The translations under genes and the position numbers were made by a program. DNA of 64,000 nucleotides from Antedon mediterranea. Lineage: Eukaryota > Echinodermata > Crinoidea > Comatulida > Antedonidae. The DNA lies in contig NC_092672.1 in NCBI RefSeq assembly GCF_964355755.1, forward strand, positions 13,698,501-13,762,500, written 5' to 3'. Below, piece after piece: positions 45,261 to 55,777 of this stretch. The notes beneath the pieces were generated by a model. It was not told where the DNA came from, did no database searches, and was given only the letters and a program-made list of their open reading frames with translations. Position 1 is the first letter of the stretch. The number at the start of each line of letters is the position of its first letter.

Positions 45261-47140
45261 GGGAGAGAAATAACAACATTTTAATTAGTCACCTAAACTA
45301 TCAAAGTTTTAAGTAAAGAATTTCAAATGCTTCCCAAATTTTAAATCATGTTTAATTTTGTTATCAGTCATACTAGCTTCTATATTTCACTTTCAGTTTT
45401 GTTAAAACCGGTACTGTGTATCAAGAATTTGTGTTCAATTTCAAGAATACATAATGTCAATTACTGGGGTTTTTTTAAATAGAGGGATAATTGATAAATT
45501 TCATAATGATGGTAAAATTGTAGAAGAAAACAAAGGCATAACCAAAGGCATGAGTAAGTTCATATCATTCTAACTTTTAACTAAATGAAATATGTTATAA
45601 ATTTGAAATATTTATTTGTGTTATTATGAATATAAATCACATTTGTTTTAAATTAAAAAAAACTTTAATACCATAGTGTTTACATATTATAGTGAACAGA
45701 ACAGTTTCTGATAAACAGTTGGTTAGAAGGTTGCGCGGATTGGTTAAGAAGGAGGCACATTCTGGAATGGTATCCCAACTGACAAAGTTGCAGATTTGAC
45801 TGCCAGTCTAAATAATACAAATTACACAAAACAAAGTAATTAATGGAAATAGGCTGCTCTCTATTAAAGAAAAATAAATCTAATAGTATAATTAATAATC
45901 TATTAAAAGATGTATTCCTGTTCACATTATAATTAATGTATACTTTGGTTTAATTACCATCACATTATGTACATACAGAGTATAAGCCTACTACAGAGTT
46001 AATTAATGGTGAGTTAGAAATAGCTGGCCCCTCATTATAAATTATTGGAAAAATGTAATTATTATTATATCGTATTCTTGTTATATATAATTGATGTATA
46101 CTTTGTAATTTTTGTAACATATTAAATTATTTACAGTAACTATTTTGCTTTAAGAACCCAACAACGCTAGGCCCCTCACACCTAGGCCTACTAAGCCTAG
46201 CCATACAGGCCAGAGTTGGGGTTTTAAATTTTGCTATTATATAAAAAGAAGTCTCTTGAACAAGGTTATAAAGTTAAATAAAGTATTTTGTATATATGTT
46301 TACATTAATTTAGTACCTATTTGAATTTAAGAAAAAAAGTTTGTAGTTGAGTGGATTCTTCCATGACAAATGCAGTTGAGTTTCTTCTTCTTTCATGGTT
46401 TTCATGAGCGTGATTGACACAGAATGTCTTGAAAAACATTAAATCTGACATATCTAATAAAACATGGGGAAATCTTAAACAATGTTTACACAATAAAGAG
46501 GACTTATATAAGCTACTAAAAGGTATGACAATCAAATAATATAATCTACACAAAAGAAGAGCTAAAACCATATCACGTTTTGTGGATTATCTCAAAACTT
46601 TGCTTTGTGCAGTTAAGTCGTTCTTTCATGACGGGGCAATTGGAAACTTTACTTCACTAAATGAAAAGATTATCTTTAGAGACCGACTTGGAGAACTACT
46701 TGATTTAGATAAGATTATCGTATAGATAAGAATTACACGATCACATTTATAATTCATTGGTTCCGTAATAATTAAAGATAGCTGGTTGATACACTATTCA
46801 GTTAGATTTATTCTTTAATCATTTAGATATATAACCATACATATTTTGGATGAAAGCATCACTGGACGAGACGTTGCGATGTTGCTAGACCATTTGATAA
46901 GTTTATAAGACACTCGGTATTAGGGTCAATCACATGGCAACCATGGACGATCAAACCAAATAAAATGTATGTACTTTGAAACTGGACACACTTTCATGTC
47001 AGTCGACTTGTTTTAAACATCAGATATAACTCGGAATGAAAAAAGAATGACTATGACAAGAAGATTTTTGTAATTGGTAATGATGCTGAGCGTGTAATTA
47101 AAATGTCTTACACATACTTTGTTAAATATAAAAATAAGAA
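45261..47140. other. AT-rich interval, no gene recognised
   Basis: AT-rich DNA with short frames only. The AGGCCTA/TAGGCCT motif recurs (46,170-46,210). A short frame at 45,453 (MSITGVFLNRGIIDKF onward) ends at GAG/TAAG, but I cannot support an exon. Confidence 0.4.
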
Positions 47141-47339
47141 TGCAACACGTGGATAACCTTATAACACAAACCAAAGAAGTTTTATTCAAAACAGGAGAAG
47201 CAAAAATTTATTGGAAAACAGATTACATGGCCACTGAGTATACTTCAGGAGAATTTCTCAAAGCAAAATTATGCAAGCAATAAGAGACAAAACATAAAAC
47301 TCATTCATTAACATCTGAACAGGGAAGATCAAAATACAA

Positions 47340-47640
47340 GAAGCAATAGTTAAGCAATTGCTAACCAGGTACGGTTGGGTGCGATGTTATGGTAAGTCTA
47401 AAACGTGCCGTTGTTGTGGGGTCGTTGACCAGCTGGTTCAGGACTGATTGGGAACGTGTTCGAAAGGTTACTCTCTTGGTCAAATTTACTTAGAATGTAA
47501 GAACAAAGTAGTCTGCTCTATTTGTTTTGAGGCTGGCTGGTCGATGGCGATGAGTATTGAAGAGAAGGATGTAGGCTATCTCAAAACTTCTAATAATGTA
47601 GTAGGTAGTGAAGTAAAGAAAAGGGAAGAAGACATGTTGT
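47340..47640 (+). pseudogene. Tx1/L1-like LINE ORF1 remnant, left of minisatellite
   Basis: A degenerate first knuckle (CRCCGVVDQLVQD) and part of a second (CKNKVVCSICFEAG) are followed by SIEEKDVGYLKTSNNVVGSE and KKREEDML, aligning with the acidic segment of the 22-kb ORF1. The remnant runs into the minisatellite at 47,625 and resumes after it at 53,126. Confidence 0.72.
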
Positions 47641-47749
47641 AGGGGAAGAAGACATGTTGTAGGGGAAGAAGACATGTTTTAGGGGAAGAAGACATGACAT
47701 GTTTTAGGGGAAGAAGACATGTTGTAGGGGAAGAAGACATGTTGTAGGG
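47625..47749 (+). repeat. 20-bp minisatellite, left block (6 units)
   Basis: Units of GAAGAAGACATGTTGTAGGG. Two units have TTTTAGGG, and one is 25 bp because ACATG is doubled. The unit equals ORF1 coding sequence of the Tx1-like family (GAAGAAGACATGTTGGAGGG at about 29,875), so the satellite grew out of a LINE coding region. Confidence 0.9.
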
Positions 47750-48249
47750 TAAGACGGCCTACGACAACCGTTTTTTATACAGCCTTCTCACCGGAAACTA
47801 CATTTAACGTTATATACAGCTACTGTAAACTACCTATGTAAGCCGCAATTAAGCGGCGGGATCTTTAAACACCGATTGGAACTGATTTTTTACTTGTTGG
47901 ATTAACATAACTCATGGCGACATTCCAGAGCAGCTGTTAAGCGGCAGGCCCACGACATAGGCCTGTCAAACCAAGATAAGTTGCTTTTGTTTGGTTTATT
48001 GTAATAACTCAATAGTAAATACCACAAGTTATATCAATTTCACTTTATAAATTTTCGTTACATTAACTTAATCTATAACTTCAGTATAAAAAAATTCAAC
48101 GGAATTTTCAAGTCACATGACCGGACTTGATCGAAAAACGCCACGTCACATTACCGAAACCAGTTGCTTCCGGTTCTACAATACCTCAACATAGCACGCA
48201 CTGGCTTACATAACTACACGTCTAATCACACTTAAACTTCTACATCAAT

Positions 48250-49104
48250 ATGATTGACATTGATAATTACCGGTTAAGAATAGGACTATATTGGAGAGGA
48301 AAACGAAATAAACAAAAGCGCATAAAAAGTCATGGTTCTTTAGGTGTAGTCATTAGAACTACACTACGACTATCCGCGTTATGCTTGTTACCTTTTTTGG
48401 CCGGCGATATCGAAAGCAATCCAGGTCCAGTTTACACTAGACAAGCTACATTGGATGAACTTACTGGTAAACCCACAACGGAAGACGCAACAACACAAGT
48501 GGCGCTGAATGCGGGAGGAAATGAACTTCCAATACAAAATATATTAATACAACTACAAACAATGAACACGAAATTGAATAAGAAAATGGATGACATTTCA
48601 GGAGATGTTAAAAGCGTAAAAGAAAAAATTGATACACTAAATAGCAACATGGACTCGCTAAACGAAAGAATGACAATAATAGAAGAAGAAAATCAACAAC
48701 TTAAAACAATGAACTTACAATTAATCAAACATATAGACAAAATTGAAGGTCAAAGCAGACGTAACAACCTGATAGTATATGGAGTAATAGATAGCGAACA
48801 TGAGAATTGGGATCAGAGTGAAAAGAAAGTAAAAGAACACTTTACAAATGATCTCGGTATTGGTGGGGAGAATATTGAGATTGAGAGGGCACATAGGCTC
48901 AACGCAAGATTTAAACCGAGACCGATCATTGTGAAATTCAAAGATTACAAAACTAAAGAAAATGTTCTAAAAGCAAGTAGAACACAACGTCGAAAAATGA
49001 ACAAAAATGAAGACCGGGGGGTGAAAGAAGGAAACAAATTACTATCAGCGAAGATTACACAGCAAGAGTTCGTAAGATCAGAAAAAATTTACAACCAAAA
49101 ATAG
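48250..49104 (+). CDS. LINE ORF1 with N-terminal 2A-like peptide (frameshifted near end)
   Basis: The 284-codon frame opens with a basic segment (residues 18-27). A hydrophobic leader follows and ends in LLPFLAGDIESNPGP (46-60), matching the 2A consensus D(V/I)ExNPGP with the expected skip between G59 and P60. A heptad-rich coiled coil runs from about 95 to 165. The L1-type RNA-binding core has RRNNLIVYGV (170-179), IERAHRLNARFKPRPIIVKF (211-230) and RTQRRKM. After residue 263 the frame leaves the family pattern. One frame over, ISEDYTARVRKIRKNL and RYDKLIIDDETYTYD continue the C-terminal domain to a TAG at 49,230. A single lost A in the run at 49,036-49,038 explains this. The start is the first ATG after the 5' UTR. 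In life it would package the LINE RNA. Confidence 0.88.
   Translation: MIDIDNYRLRIGLYWRGKRNKQKRIKSHGSLGVVIRTTLRLSALCLLPFLAGDIESNPGPVYTRQATLDELTGKPTTEDATTQVALNAGGNELPIQNILIQLQTMNTKLNKKMDDISGDVKSVKEKIDTLNSNMDSLNERMTIIEEENQQLKTMNLQLIKHIDKIEGQSRRNNLIVYGVIDSEHENWDQSEKKVKEHFTNDLGIGGENIEIERAHRLNARFKPRPIIVKFKDYKTKENVLKASRTQRRKMNKNEDRGVKEGNKLLSAKITQQEFVRSEKIYNQK
48406..48429 (+). other. 2A-like ribosome-skipping motif DIESNPGP
   Basis: Codons for D-I-E-S-N-P-G-P, preceded by a Leu-rich stretch as in active 2A peptides. In known 2As the ribosome fails to join the final Gly and Pro, releasing the upstream peptide. Here that would release a 59-residue leader and a downstream ORF1 protein starting with Pro. 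Activity is inferred from the motif. Confidence 0.85.
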
Positions 49105-49541
49105 ATGAAGCTATTAAAAGCGGAAAACCGTTCAAAATAAGATACGATAAACTCATTATTGATGACGAAACTTATACATATGATATAGATAATGATAAAG
49201 TAGTTAAGTATAGTAGATATAAACCTAGATAGGGGTCCGGCCATGGCCCAAACACATATCAAATAAACAACAAATGTAATAATATTATTGGTACAATTGT
49301 TGATAATGACGTAAATGACAATAATAATAATAATAAAGGTGAGAATAATAACGAAAATCAGGAAAAAGAAAATATTGACAATACAACTAATAATGGTCAA
49401 ACAAATGGTATAGATAACGATAACATAAACGCCGACGTTAATAATAGGAATAACAACGTCAATAATAACAATATATATACCAATGTTACAAATAAAAATA
49501 TAAGTAAAAGTATTTACACGTCCACCTCTTTAAAGACTATT

Positions 49542-52500
49542 GTGTGGAATATAAATGGTTTAAAAAGTAATTTTAGTGATTGTGAATTTATAAAATTTAT
49601 TTGTGATTTCGATGTAATATGTTTGGTTGAAACTTGGACAACTTATAGTGATGACTACTACATTAAGGGATATAATTGTATAAGTAAAATGCGAGAAAAG
49701 TTACAACACCGTGGTAGAAATACAGGTGGAATTATGATATATTATAAAACTAATATCAAAGTTAAAGAATTACCTAGCTTAATTAAGTATATTATGTGGT
49801 TACGAATCAAAACGGAGAACGATTCTATAATAATGGCTGTAGTTTACAGACCACCACAAAACTCCCCATATGCTAATAATAACAATTTATATGAAATACT
49901 TACAAACGAATACGCTGAATATTTATATAAATATAATAATAAAAATCAAATATTCATTGTTGGAGACTTCAATGGTAGAACAGGAGATTTATTGGATTAT
50001 GTCAACAACGATGTATGCCCAATAGATTGGGATAACGAATTATATATTGAAGATGATGAAGATAATTTAAAAATTAGAATTAATGAAGATGACGTCACGA
50101 ATAATTATGGCATAGATCTTCTCAATTTTTGTAAAGAAATGAATTTAAGAATTGCTAATGGTAGAATTAACCCAATGTATAGTAAAAGCTACACTTTCAT
50201 AGGACAACAAGGCAAAAGCGTAGTCGATTATATATTGACAAAAGCTGATAACTTCAGGTACATAGCAGATTTGAAAGTAGAAAATAGAATAGAATCTGAT
50301 CATATGCCAATTACGTTTCAATTAGGCCTTCTAACTAAAGATAATATAAAAATAAAAAAATGTAATATTGAAAATTGTCCTAATCCTAAACAAACTAAAT
50401 TCAATTGGTCAGAAACATATACTGAAACATTTAAATTAAGATTACAGCATAATAAAATCGATGAACTTAAAAATGAATTAACTAACTTGATTAATGATAA
50501 CCTAATTGATGAAGCTGTTTCAACTATAGGTAGATTGTATGAATATGCATGTAAAGGAATTATCCATAGGAATTCCAACAATAAAACAACTAAAGCTAAA
50601 GACACATGGTATGACAATCAATGTCTTACACTTAAAAACAAAGTTCGAAGAAATTTAAATAGATTCCGACACAATCGTACACAAACATTGCTTAATGCAT
50701 ACCTGGAAATAAAAAAAGAATATAAAACATTAATAAAAAATAAGAAATACAGCTATATTAAAAGATCACGTACAGAATTGATTAGATCATTAGGAGAAAA
50801 AAACTCCAAATCATTCTGGATTAAACTAAAACAAACAAAACCAAATTTTCCAAGTAACATATGTATTAATACATGGCGCACTCATTTCGAATCCTTATTT
50901 CATATTGATGAAAATAGAGATAATCAAAATGTAGAAAGTATCATTAATGATGAACCTGCTGTAAATGAAAACGAACCTAACCTAAATAATGACATTACAG
51001 TAGATGAGGTAATTCATGCCATTAAATCCCAAAAAACAGGTAAATCACCTGGAATCGATGGATTATTACCAGAACTTTTTATACACTCACCTCAAAATGT
51101 AATCAATCTAATAACAAAATTATATAATATAATTTATAATACAGGACAGTTTCCACAGCAATGGGCAACCAGCCTTATTGTCCCAATATTTAAAAAAGGT
51201 GACAAAGAACAACCAGAGAATTATAGAGGAATATCACTTATTCCCGTTTTTGCTAAAATTTTCCTACATATTATCAATAAAAGATTACAATTTTGGGCAG
51301 AAGATAATAACATTCTACATCAGGAACAAGCCGGTTTTAGAAAGGGGTTCAGAACATCGGATAATGTATTTATTCTTAACACAATCATTAATAAATACCT
51401 AGGAAAAAAACGTGGGAAAGTATATGTTGCTTTCATTGATTTTAAACGAGCCTTTGACTCCGTAGGACATCAATATCTTCACATAAAACTAAAAAATTCA
51501 GGAGTAAAAGGAAAAATGTTAAACGTTATTAATTCAATGTACAATAAGTTATCAGCACATGTTAAGGTCGACGGCAACATTAGTAATTCTTTCAAATGTC
51601 TAATAGGTATACAACAGGGTTCGCCACTCTCGTCCTTTTTATTTAATGTTTTTATTAATGATTTGAGTGAAACATTAAATGAGGAAGGCGACGAGCATAG
51701 AATCCAAATAGGAAATCTAAAAATTAATCATTTACTCTATGCAGATGACCTTATGTTATTTGGTGATACCGTTTATGGTCTACAATATTATTTAAACAAG
51801 TTATCTACCTATTGTGCAAGATGGGATGTAACTGTCAATGTTAACAAGAGTAATATTATGGTGTTTAAGAATGGTGGTAATCTTAACAAATTTGAAAAAT
51901 GGAATTACAATGGAAATACAGTTGACATTGTCAAATCCTTTAAATATTTAGGAGTTGTTTTCAACTCAAATGGTAATTGGAATAAAGCCAAAGAATACAA
52001 TTGTCAACAAGCTAATAAGGCTTTGTTCGCATTAAAAGGATTGACCCATAGACGTTTTGGTAACCTCCAAGTTAATATATGGAACCATATATTTGATGTT
52101 AAGATTATGCCAATCTTACTTTATGGTAGCGAAATATGGGGTTTAAATGATATATCAGTATTAGAGAAAGTTCATTTAAGATTCTGTAAATACATTCTAG
52201 GAATAGGTAATTCTGCACCAAGTGTTGCAGTGAGAGGAGAATGTGGAAGATTCACTATCCAAATTCAAATTATCATTAATATAATTCGTTATTGGCTTAG
52301 AGTAATCCAAATGGATAATGACAAATTTATTAAACAATGTTATGATTTTCAATATAGAAAAGCTCAAAGAAATGAGCAATGTTGGGCCAATGACGTAAAA
52401 CAAATACTATGCATAAATGGATTTGGTAACATATGGTACTCACAACAGGTTAATAATATATATACTTTTATTTCAAATTTTAAACAAAGGCTTACAGACA

Positions 52501-52943
52501 TTGAACGACAGAAATTCTACGAAGATACTAGGCTACACTCTAAGCTCCAATATTACAAGCACGTTAAATATAAGTTTGGAATTGAAGAATATCTAACAAA
52601 AGTAACAAATTACAAACATAGACAAATTATGACTAAGATACGACTAGGAATTTTAGAATTAGAAATTGAAAAAGGAAGATGGAATTGTATAAATAGAAAT
52701 GAAAGATTATGCAAATTATGTGCTTTACAATCAATTGAAGATGAATATCATTTCACTTTAGTTTGTCCATTTTATTCAGATATTAGAACTAAATATATGT
52801 TTTCCTTTTATACAAACAACCCAACTAAATTAAAATATATTTATCTTATGTCTGCCACAAATACTGATATTATTGTTAAACTTGGAAAATATTTATTTTT
52901 TTCATTTAAACGTAGAACAGAATTTTTAAACGCACTCAACTGA
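49542..52943 (+). CDS. LINE ORF2: AP endonuclease, reverse transcriptase, zinc-binding tail
   Basis: The 1133-codon frame is counted from a GTG, but it is open from 49,233, right after the ORF1-frame TAG, through an Asn-rich linker. I see no ATG before the endonuclease starts. Endonuclease residues are complete: WNING (2-6), VETW (29-32), GDFNG (141-145), SVVDY (226-230) and SDH (252-254). The RT spans about 490-860: SPGIDGLLPELF, NYRGISLIPVF, FIDFKRAFDSV (D633), QQGSPLSSFLFNVFIND (691-707), YADD (733-736) and KYLGVVF. The C-terminus has CKLC...H-x4-C (about 1070-1095). The protein nicks DNA and copies its RNA at the nick. No inactivating change is seen, so this copy could be young. Confidence 0.92.
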   Translation: MWNINGLKSNFSDCEFIKFICDFDVICLVETWTTYSDDYYIKGYNCISKMREKLQHRGRNTGGIMIYYKTNIKVKELPSLIKYIMWLRIKTENDSIIMAVVYRPPQNSPYANNNNLYEILTNEYAEYLYKYNNKNQIFIVGDFNGRTGDLLDYVNNDVCPIDWDNELYIEDDEDNLKIRINEDDVTNNYGIDLLNFCKEMNLRIANGRINPMYSKSYTFIGQQGKSVVDYILTKADNFRYIADLKVENRIESDHMPITFQLGLLTKDNIKIKKCNIENCPNPKQTKFNWSETYTETFKLRLQHNKIDELKNELTNLINDNLIDEAVSTIGRLYEYACKGIIHRNSNNKTTKAKDTWYDNQCLTLKNKVRRNLNRFRHNRTQTLLNAYLEIKKEYKTLIKNKKYSYIKRSRTELIRSLGEKNSKSFWIKLKQTKPNFPSNICINTWRTHFESLFHIDENRDNQNVESIINDEPAVNENEPNLNNDITVDEVIHAIKSQKTGKSPGIDGLLPELFIHSPQNVINLITKLYNIIYNTGQFPQQWATSLIVPIFKKGDKEQPENYRGISLIPVFAKIFLHIINKRLQFWAEDNNILHQEQAGFRKGFRTSDNVFILNTIINKYLGKKRGKVYVAFIDFKRAFDSVGHQYLHIKLKNSGVKGKMLNVINSMYNKLSAHVKVDGNISNSFKCLIGIQQGSPLSSFLFNVFINDLSETLNEEGDEHRIQIGNLKINHLLYADDLMLFGDTVYGLQYYLNKLSTYCARWDVTVNVNKSNIMVFKNGGNLNKFEKWNYNGNTVDIVKSFKYLGVVFNSNGNWNKAKEYNCQQANKALFALKGLTHRRFGNLQVNIWNHIFDVKIMPILLYGSEIWGLNDISVLEKVHLRFCKYILGIGNSAPSVAVRGECGRFTIQIQIIINIIRYWLRVIQMDNDKFIKQCYDFQYRKAQRNEQCWANDVKQILCINGFGNIWYSQQVNNIYTFISNFKQRLTDIERQKFYEDTRLHSKLQYYKHVKYKFGIEEYLTKVTNYKHRQIMTKIRLGILELEIEKGRWNCINRNERLCKLCALQSIEDEYHFTLVCPFYSDIRTKYMFSFYTNNPTKLKYIYLMSATNTDIIVKLGKYLFFSFKRRTEFLNALN

Positions 52944-53045
52944 TATTTATTTAATATTGTATTAAATTGTATATTATTTGGGCCAAAGGCCATATATAAT
53001 AAATGTTTCTTGGATCTCCAAGAAAGAATGAGAATGAATGAGAAT

Positions 53046-53125
53046 GAAGAAGACATGTTGTAGGGGAAGAAGACATGTTGTAGGGGAAGAAGACATGTTG
53101 TAGGGGAAGAAGACATGTTGTAGGG
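53046..53125 (+). repeat. 20-bp minisatellite, right block (4 units)
   Basis: Four perfect GAAGAAGACATGTTGTAGGG units, in phase with the left block if the LINE is removed. They continue directly into ORF1 remnant sequence. Confidence 0.9.
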
Positions 53126-53476
53126 ACAGAAAGAGGATTACTTCAACTACCGTTCTAGTCTTCCTTTACTGACAAAGTTTGGGAGTGTCTTTGAAGACAG
53201 CCTAGATAGTGTCAATGGTGATTCTCAGAAGCAGCAAGTGCTCAGGAATCCTCGAATTTTGTTTCGAATAGTTCTCCGAATGAAACTTATTTCACTCGGA
53301 TGAAGATTGGATTTCTTATGGTGTGCCACACTCATGATAATATAGACCAGATATTTCATGCTTAACCAAATATCTCAACAAATATCGATCTTCGACACTT
53401 GACCATTCTTCAAAGAGTAGTTAAAACTCTCACAAAAAGCTAAGAATTAAATCAACTTTTATTTCATATTTGATTT
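53126..53476 (+). pseudogene. Tx1/L1-like LINE ORF1 remnant, right of minisatellite
   Basis: TTCTAGTCTTCCTTTACTGA to AATCCTCGAATTTTG (53,150-53,262) aligns with 29,922-30,045 of copy B, the Ser/Asp-rich segment before the fingers. The C2H2 fingers are not found. The sequence then becomes anonymous AT-rich DNA up to GPCR unit 2. Confidence 0.7.
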
Positions 53477-54660
53477 TCATAATAACTATACTTGAGCTGG
53501 AAGCTAGACTTTTTTTTTACTTATAGTTACGCAAATTATTCGTTAGAATTCCTATTCTGTAAATATAACTGCGCATGCACATTCATCGCACGCTAGGATC
53601 GTAAAATTTGCATAATTCTAATTCAACATGACTGAAACTGTACTGGGAATGTAATGTAGGCCTACAAATTATTTTGAAAACTGCCACTCATTATTATGGG
53701 TTGGGGTAATGGCTTAACACACATCTTAAACACATACTAAGAAGGGGATTAGTTGGAAGGGGGATGGGTGGAGATACTAGATTTTTGAGGTAATAGAAGT
53801 GCAACTTCTGGAATTGTACTGGGAATAGTAACTAGGCCTACTAAAGATTCTGGTTCTAGACAGTGGTTTGGCCTAAGTTTTATAAAAAGAAAATATGTTG
53901 GCATACACGGCGTGCCGTAATAACTATACTTGAGCTGGAAGCTAGACTGTGTGTTTGTGCTAGAATTTAGTTCATCATAATAGGGCACTCGTTAGAATTC
54001 CTATTCTGTAAATATAACTGCGCATGCACATTAATCGCAAGCTATGATCGTGCAATTTCCATAATTCATATTTATAGACTATATAGGGAGCTATGTCATA
54101 TGAAGATTTTCATCCTAATTTTTACTCTTTGGCTGAATGGCTATTCAAACATTCATTTACGTCATTAGTTTCTTTTTTTAAGTGGATAGATTGTTTGCAT
54201 GTATTGTATAAAAAAAAATACGTCAGCTAGAATCCGCCGGTGACATGTTATGTAGTGCCCTCTACCAATTGTTATAGACCCCTTTTTTACTTGATCACTT
54301 TTTCCATTTCGCGAAATCAAATTATTGGACTTATCTACAAAAAGGATTCAAAAGGGACGCGAAACTCATTGTGTTCCCTCTAATCCTATACATGCACATC
54401 AAGAAATATAGCCTACTTTTCGGATTGGTGCTGATGGGCAATGATAAGTTATGTTTTAATTAAATTATAATGCCAGTCAAAGTCAAATTTTTCATGTTTA
54501 TATATTAATTAATACCTTCAATACAATTAAGTAGATTCCAACATTAATGAATTAACCAAATTCTTTTATAATGTAATAACTAATTATCTGGAGGTATCAG
54601 CCAATCAAATACAAGCCACGCCTGTTAATTAATGTAATACCGTTATAACTATCTGCCTTA

Positions 54661-54778
54661 AATGGTGTGAACTATTTTACACGGCAAACCTCTTGCCGAT
54701 TCCGCACTAAGAGTATCGGTGTTACTTTAATCGGAATTGTAGCTGTTACTATTAACATTGAAGGAAAAGGGACAGCAG
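54661..54778 (+). other. GPCR 5' noncoding exon, unit 2 (predicted)
   Basis: Ends GGGACAGCAG/GTAAGA with GT at 54,779. It is preceded by CCAAT and GCCACGCC boxes. The start is undetermined. The matching acceptor would be TTTATTAAG just before GTGAAAAAATG at 55,778. Confidence 0.45.
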
Positions 54779-55777
54779 GTAAGACATTTTTAAGCTTAAG
54801 TACACAGTACTTCGTCTTGTGATCTTTTAGAGTTTTATTTTATGAACCGTAATTATTGTTCTCAAATCTCGCTGTCATGCAGAAAACAAGACTACACGTT
54901 TCGCTTTTTAGTAAATTTGAGTAATGATATATTCGCGACATATTCTCAAATAATATTTTTATGTAACGTACTATACATGGAATACGCTTTAAATGTTCCT
55001 ATTGAGGACAAAATAAAGCGATTTAATTTGAAATCCCAGGACCGTACCAACCTGAGCCAGTTGTAGATTATAGCAAATAAAACCGTTATATCGCGGCGGA
55101 TACTGCACGCTTTTCCTGTATTGATAATAAGAATCCTAGGCAATTTGGCCCAGATCGAGCCGATTGGACCGATTTCTGGAAGGAATTAAACAAAATCAAA
55201 CATAAAATTATTATTCAAAAGACATGATAATTTGACTTATGTATTACTTTATGTAATTATAAGGTGATGATACCAAATACAAGATTTATTCTGTTTTACA
55301 GAAAACACTATATTAAAGCACAAGTTCAACAACAATTAAGTATAAACTGTTATTACTGCAGTAATTGTACTGTCTAATCTGTTATTACTGCAGTAATTGT
55401 ACTGTCTATAGTCATGTCGTTAGGATGTTCGTTAGAAATACAGTAATAATAAAACGGGTACCATCAAAACCATTGGAAAATGTCCTTAGGCCTCCAAAAT
55501 CTTGTAATGGCATTGTTAATACAAATCCTTATATACAATATTAAACACGGTTATGTAATAATTACAATTGATGATTTAGCAAAGAAACTTAATTGCAAAA
55601 TTAATTTGTTTCATGAAAAAAGAGTTCCTTTCTATTTTTGGTTAAATTAACCCAATTTTTTGCTCATTTGTGTAGGCCTTGTTTAACATGTAGCCTACGT
55701 AGTTTGTTTTAATCTAGGCTGTTTATAGATATACCATTTATTTATTTAACGTTTATTTTATTTATTAAGGTGAAAAA

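Larger units (their letters stand above)
47750..53045 (+). mobile_element. 5.3-kb LINE with 2A-bearing ORF1
   Basis: Nearly full-length APE-type LINE: about 500 bp of 5' UTR, ORF1 with an N-terminal 2A-like peptide, ORF2 with intact endonuclease and RT, and a 3' end with GGGCCAAAGGCC, AATAAA and GAATGAGAATGA repeats. It sits precisely between two units of a 20-bp minisatellite, which continues in phase on the other side. The clade is not settled by eye: the ORF2 style (NYRGISL, LLYADDLMLF, LLYGSEIWG, RGECGR) is not L1/Tx1 and no RNase H is visible. One base missing in ORF1 is the only damage seen. Confidence 0.9.

Noticed and set aside
45453-45560. Possible small exon MSITGVFLNRGIIDKF...
   Set aside because: It ends near a GAG/TAAG, which is not a GT donor, and no partner exon was found.
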